A stretch of 10,596 nucleotides of DNA from Opitutaceae bacterium (GTDB lineage: Bacteria > Verrucomicrobiota > Verrucomicrobiia > Opitutales > Opitutaceae): positions 1 through 10,596 of the forward strand of contig JAITDF010000343.1 of the NCBI GenBank assembly GCA_031282705.1. The letters are read 5' to 3'. Positions 5,340 through 10,596 of this stretch are shown piece by piece; position 1 is the first letter of the stretch; the number at the start of each line of letters is the position of its first letter. Made by a program: the position numbers and the translations under genes. The notes under the pieces are model-generated. The model had not been told where the DNA came from. It made no database searches and was given only the letters and a program-made list of their open reading frames with translations.

Positions 5340-5852
5340 ATGAGAGCCGAAAAAAAATATCTTATCGCCGAGGTCGAGAACCACCTCAAAAAATCCGACT
5401 ACGTCATCCTCGCCAACTACACGCAAGTGACCGTGGCCGAGGTCGCCGAACTCCGCGCCGGACTCGCCGCCGAAAACGCCGAGTTCCACGTGGTCAAGAA
5501 CAGCTCGCTCAAGGTCGCGGCCAAGGCCCTCGGCCTGCCCGATATTGACGATGGACTCGCCGGCCCGACCGCCATCGTCGTCGGCGGCAAAAACCCCGCC
5601 GGCGTCGCCAAGGTCATCAAAAAATTCTTCGAGGACAAAAAGAAGCTGGAAATCAAACTCGGCGTCGTGGAGCGGAAAATCGTCACCGCCGACTTCCTCT
5701 CGAAAATCGCCGACCTGCCCCCGTTCGACACGCTGCGCGCGCAGTTCCTCAGCCTGCTCACCAGCAACGCCGCCGCCTTCGTCCGCGTCCTCGACGCCAG
5801 GGTCAAAAAAGCGGCCGGTGGCGAACCCGCGGTGCCCGCGCCCGCCGCCTGA
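5340..5852 (+). CDS. rplJ: 50S ribosomal protein L10
   Basis: L10, 170 residues, the base of the ribosomal stalk. The N-terminal domain binds 23S rRNA and the C-terminal helix carries L7/L12 dimers. Seen: MRAEKKYLIAEVENHLKKSDYVILANYTQVTVAEVAELR (1-39), then AEFHVVKNSSLKVAAKALG (46-64) and the conserved LAGPTAIVVGG, with a C-terminal helix LRAQFLSLLTSNAAAFVRVLDARV (about 131-154) for L12 docking, followed by an Ala/Pro tail. The ATG at 5340 has a good Shine-Dalgarno. The gap to rplA is only 14 bases, shorter than in E. coli, so an L10-binding leader of the E. coli type cannot lie in that gap. The gap to rplL is 138 bases and carries a hairpin. Confidence 0.97.
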   Translation: MRAEKKYLIAEVENHLKKSDYVILANYTQVTVAEVAELRAGLAAENAEFHVVKNSSLKVAAKALGLPDIDDGLAGPTAIVVGGKNPAGVAKVIKKFFEDKKKLEIKLGVVERKIVTADFLSKIADLPPFDTLRAQFLSLLTSNAAAFVRVLDARVKKAAGGEPAVPAPAA

Positions 5853-5875
5853 TCGCAACCGACAACCAAAATCTT

Positions 5876-5897
5876 TCCGCGCCGCCCTCGGCGCGGA
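5876..5897 (+). promoter_or_regulatory. Hairpin between rplJ and rplL
   Basis: A perfect 9-bp stem, TCCGCGCCG (5876-5884) with CGGCGCGGA (5889-5897), and a four-base loop CCCT. No T-run follows, so it is not an intrinsic terminator. It sits in the 138-base space before rplL, which must be made in excess over L10. It may be an RNA processing or stability element for separate rplL mRNA. That role is inferred. Confidence 0.55.
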
Positions 5898-5978
5898 CCC
5901 GAACCATCAACCGTCCAACCGCTAGGGGATACGTCTCTTAAACGCCCGGCCCCGATTTTGCCGGCGCTAGCCGAGGAC

Positions 5979-5983
5979 AGGAG
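5979..5983 (+). promoter_or_regulatory. Ribosome binding site of rplL
   Basis: AGGAG with seven bases before the ATG at 5991. It fixes that ATG as the start over an in-frame upstream ATG at 5958, which would add eleven atypical residues. Confidence 0.85.
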
Positions 5984-5990
5984 ATCCACC

Positions 5991-6368
5991 ATGAGCAACA
6001 TCACCAAAGAACAAGTCATCGAATGGCTGTCCGCGCAGCCCGTTCTCGAACTGGCCGGCCTCGTCAAGGAGCTTGAGGCGAAATGGGGCGTTTCCGCCGC
6101 CGTCGCCGTCGCCGCCGCGCCCGCCGCCGGAGCCGCAGCGCCAGCCGCCGAGGCGCAGACCGAGTTCACCGTCATCCTCGCCGCCGCCGGCGCGAACAAA
6201 ATCGGCGTCATCAAGGAAGTCCGCGCCATCACCGGCCTCGGCCTCAAGGAGGCCAAGGACCTCGTCGAAAGCGCGCCCAAGCCCGTCAAGGAAAACGCCC
6301 CCAAGGCCGATGCCGAGGAAATCAAAAAGAAACTCGAAGCCGCCGGGGCGAAGGTCGAACTCAAATAA
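5991..6368 (+). CDS. rplL: 50S ribosomal protein L7/L12
   Basis: L7/L12, 125 residues, the multi-copy stalk protein that recruits and activates EF-Tu, EF-G and other translational GTPases. The N-terminal dimerisation and L10-binding region is residues 1-34 (ITKEQVIEWLSAQPVLELAGLVKELEAKWGV, 4-34). A flexible Ala/Pro hinge follows (about 35-53), then the globular C-terminal domain with QTEFTVILAAAGANKIGVIKEVRAITGLGLKEAKDLVE and the final AGAKVELK. The conserved K-x-x-x-I-K-x-V-R and GLGLKEAK contact elongation-factor GTPase domains. The start at 5991 has AGGAG and the canonical N-terminal length. It is followed by an attenuator-like hairpin before rpoB. Confidence 0.98.
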   Translation: MSNITKEQVIEWLSAQPVLELAGLVKELEAKWGVSAAVAVAAAPAAGAAAPAAEAQTEFTVILAAAGANKIGVIKEVRAITGLGLKEAKDLVESAPKPVKENAPKADAEEIKKKLEAAGAKVELK

Positions 6369-6407
6369 CCACTTGCCGGTTAACGACGCAAAATCCTTCG
6401 CTTTTTC

Positions 6408-6450
6408 GGGACAGGCCGTGCTCCGCCGCGGCCTGTCCTTTGCCTTTTCT
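6408..6450 (+). terminator. Attenuator-like hairpin between rplL and rpoB
   Basis: GGACAGGCCG (6409-6418) pairs perfectly with CGGCCTGTCC (6429-6438), extended by a wobble and a G-C pair inside, with a six-base loop CTCCGC. TTTGCCTTTTCT follows, an interrupted T-tract. The site lies 40 bases after the rplL stop. E. coli has a partial terminator at the same place that lowers rpoB transcription relative to the ribosomal protein genes. The same role here is inferred from position and structure. Confidence 0.75.
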
Positions 6451-6581
6451 CCACACCGTTCTTCGTCCGCTTTGTCAGCAGCCGCCGCCCGTGCCTCCCG
6501 CGCGCCGCGCATGGCCCGCTGACCCCGCCCGTCATCCACGCCGGGCGCTGTTTGTCCACTTTCACTCAACCGGGAAAATCC
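6451..6581 (+). other. Leader region of rpoB
   Basis: 131 bases between the attenuator hairpin and the rpoB ATG, with no credible gene. A 6-bp stem CGCCCG (6526-6531) / CGGGCG (6542-6547) with a ten-base loop lies 34 bases before the ATG. CACTCAAC at 6563-6570 stands 11 bases before the ATG, exactly as the same 8-mer does before tuf. The only purine-rich stretch near the start is GGGA at 6572-6575, a weak ribosome binding site. No promoter pair was recognised. Confidence 0.5.
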
Positions 6582-10376
<3,795 letters not shown>

Positions 10377-10415
10377 AATCAACAGACTGCCGTCACGCGG
10401 CTCTGTCGTAGCGCA

Positions 10416-10430
10416 GACAGTCAGACTGTC
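10416..10430. repeat. Short palindrome GACAGTC-A-GACTGTC (REP-like candidate)
   Basis: A perfect 7-bp inverted repeat around one base. CTGTC at 10403-10407 can pair instead with GACAG at 10416-10420 over an eight-base loop (GTAGCGCA), so two stems compete. CAGACTG occurs again at 10383. Short GTAGCGCAGAC-type palindromes look like members of a dispersed family, but copies elsewhere cannot be checked here. Confidence 0.7.
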
Positions 10431-10492
10431 CCGCCGCTCGAAACCAAGTCCGCTTATACCGACTTGCAACCAAACCGCCGCCGCCGCCGGGC

Positions 10493-10510
10493 GGCGCGGC
10501 AAGCCGCGCC
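10493..10510. repeat. GC-rich 8-bp inverted repeat
   Basis: GGCGCGGC (10493-10500), AA, GCCGCGCC (10503-10510): perfectly complementary, effectively a 7-bp stem with a CAAG loop. It is preceded by a CCG triplet run (10475-10490) that offers alternative pairings. GTAAAAAGC follows, with no T-run, so it would be a poor terminator on the + strand. Confidence 0.65.
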
Positions 10511-10546
10511 GTAAAAAGCAGCGACAGGCCGCCGCACTCCATAAAA

Positions 10547-10571
10547 GGCGGACGACCCAAGCGGCGGACGA
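10547..10571 (+). repeat. 9-base direct repeat GGCGGACGA
   Basis: GGCGGACGA occurs at 10547-10555 and 10563-10571, 16 bases apart, in the non-coding sequence after rpoB. The copies are short, so chance in GC-rich DNA is possible. Confidence 0.45.
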
Positions 10572-10596
10572 TAACCCAGGGATGGCGGCAGGTTTG

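Larger units (their letters stand above)
10377..10596. other. Repeat-rich gap after rpoB; rpoC not reached
   Basis: 220 bases to the window edge without a recognisable gene; rpoC would be expected here in most bacteria. The stretch holds a 7-bp palindrome (10416-10430), CAGACTG twice (10383-10389 and 10422-10428), an AAGTC/GACTT pair (10446-10450 and 10461-10465), a GC-rich 8-bp inverted repeat (10493-10510) and a 9-base direct repeat (10547-10571). No T-tract follows any stem, so no intrinsic terminator is claimed. The ATG at 10582 opens too late in the window to judge and does not look like the start of RpoC. Confidence 0.6.

Noticed and set aside
6511..6522. Tiny ATG-GCC-CGC-TGA frame as a leader peptide before rpoB
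   Set aside because: Three codons without a ribosome binding site; no regulatory codon run.
10582..10596. ATG at 10582 as the rpoC start
   Set aside because: Only five codons (M-A-A-G-L) are visible, with no Shine-Dalgarno and no likeness to the RpoC N-terminus.

Overview
The window is a GC-rich bacterial segment with every supported gene on the + strand. It holds the conserved tuf - secE - nusG - rplKAJL - rpoB block, preceded by the 3' end of an unrelated autotransporter gene. The best guess at origin is a member of Verrucomicrobiota, probably the Opitutaceae. This is inferred from the style of the EF-Tu and RpoB proteins, the high GC content, a large Ala/Gly-rich autotransporter and the ATGGGANNT-type nonamer repeat. 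No rRNA is present to confirm it.

Layout. Bases 2-1396 are the C-terminal part of an outer-membrane autotransporter: the end of the passenger, an Ala/Pro linker and the beta-barrel. Its coding sequence is interrupted in frame by an inverted array of 9-base repeats. Bases 1397-1701 hold no gene. Then come tRNA-Thr(GGT), tuf (EF-Tu), a strong hairpin, tRNA-Trp(CCA), secE, nusG, rplK (L11), rplA (L1), rplJ (L10), rplL (L7/L12), a hairpin resembling an attenuator, and rpoB (RNA polymerase beta). The last 220 bases hold several short inverted and direct repeats and no recognisable start of rpoC.

How the genes fit together. EF-Tu and its neighbouring tRNAs supply elongation. SecE is a core subunit of the protein-export channel. 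NusG couples RNA polymerase to ribosomes and Rho. L11, L1, L10 and L7/L12 form the L1 stalk and the GTPase-activating stalk that recruits EF-Tu and EF-G. RpoB is the catalytic beta subunit of the polymerase. Gene order is the classical bacterial one, so the main content is ordinary housekeeping.

The less ordinary points are these: the nonamer inverted array inside the autotransporter; an EF-Tu whose switch I lacks the usual Arg-Gly-Ile-Thr-Ile; a mixture of Shine-Dalgarno and non-Shine-Dalgarno leaders within one operon, with an identical 8-mer at identical spacing before tuf and rpoB; and a repeat-filled gap after rpoB. I see no CRISPR array, transposase, phage gene or defence system, and no convincing undescribed multi-gene system.
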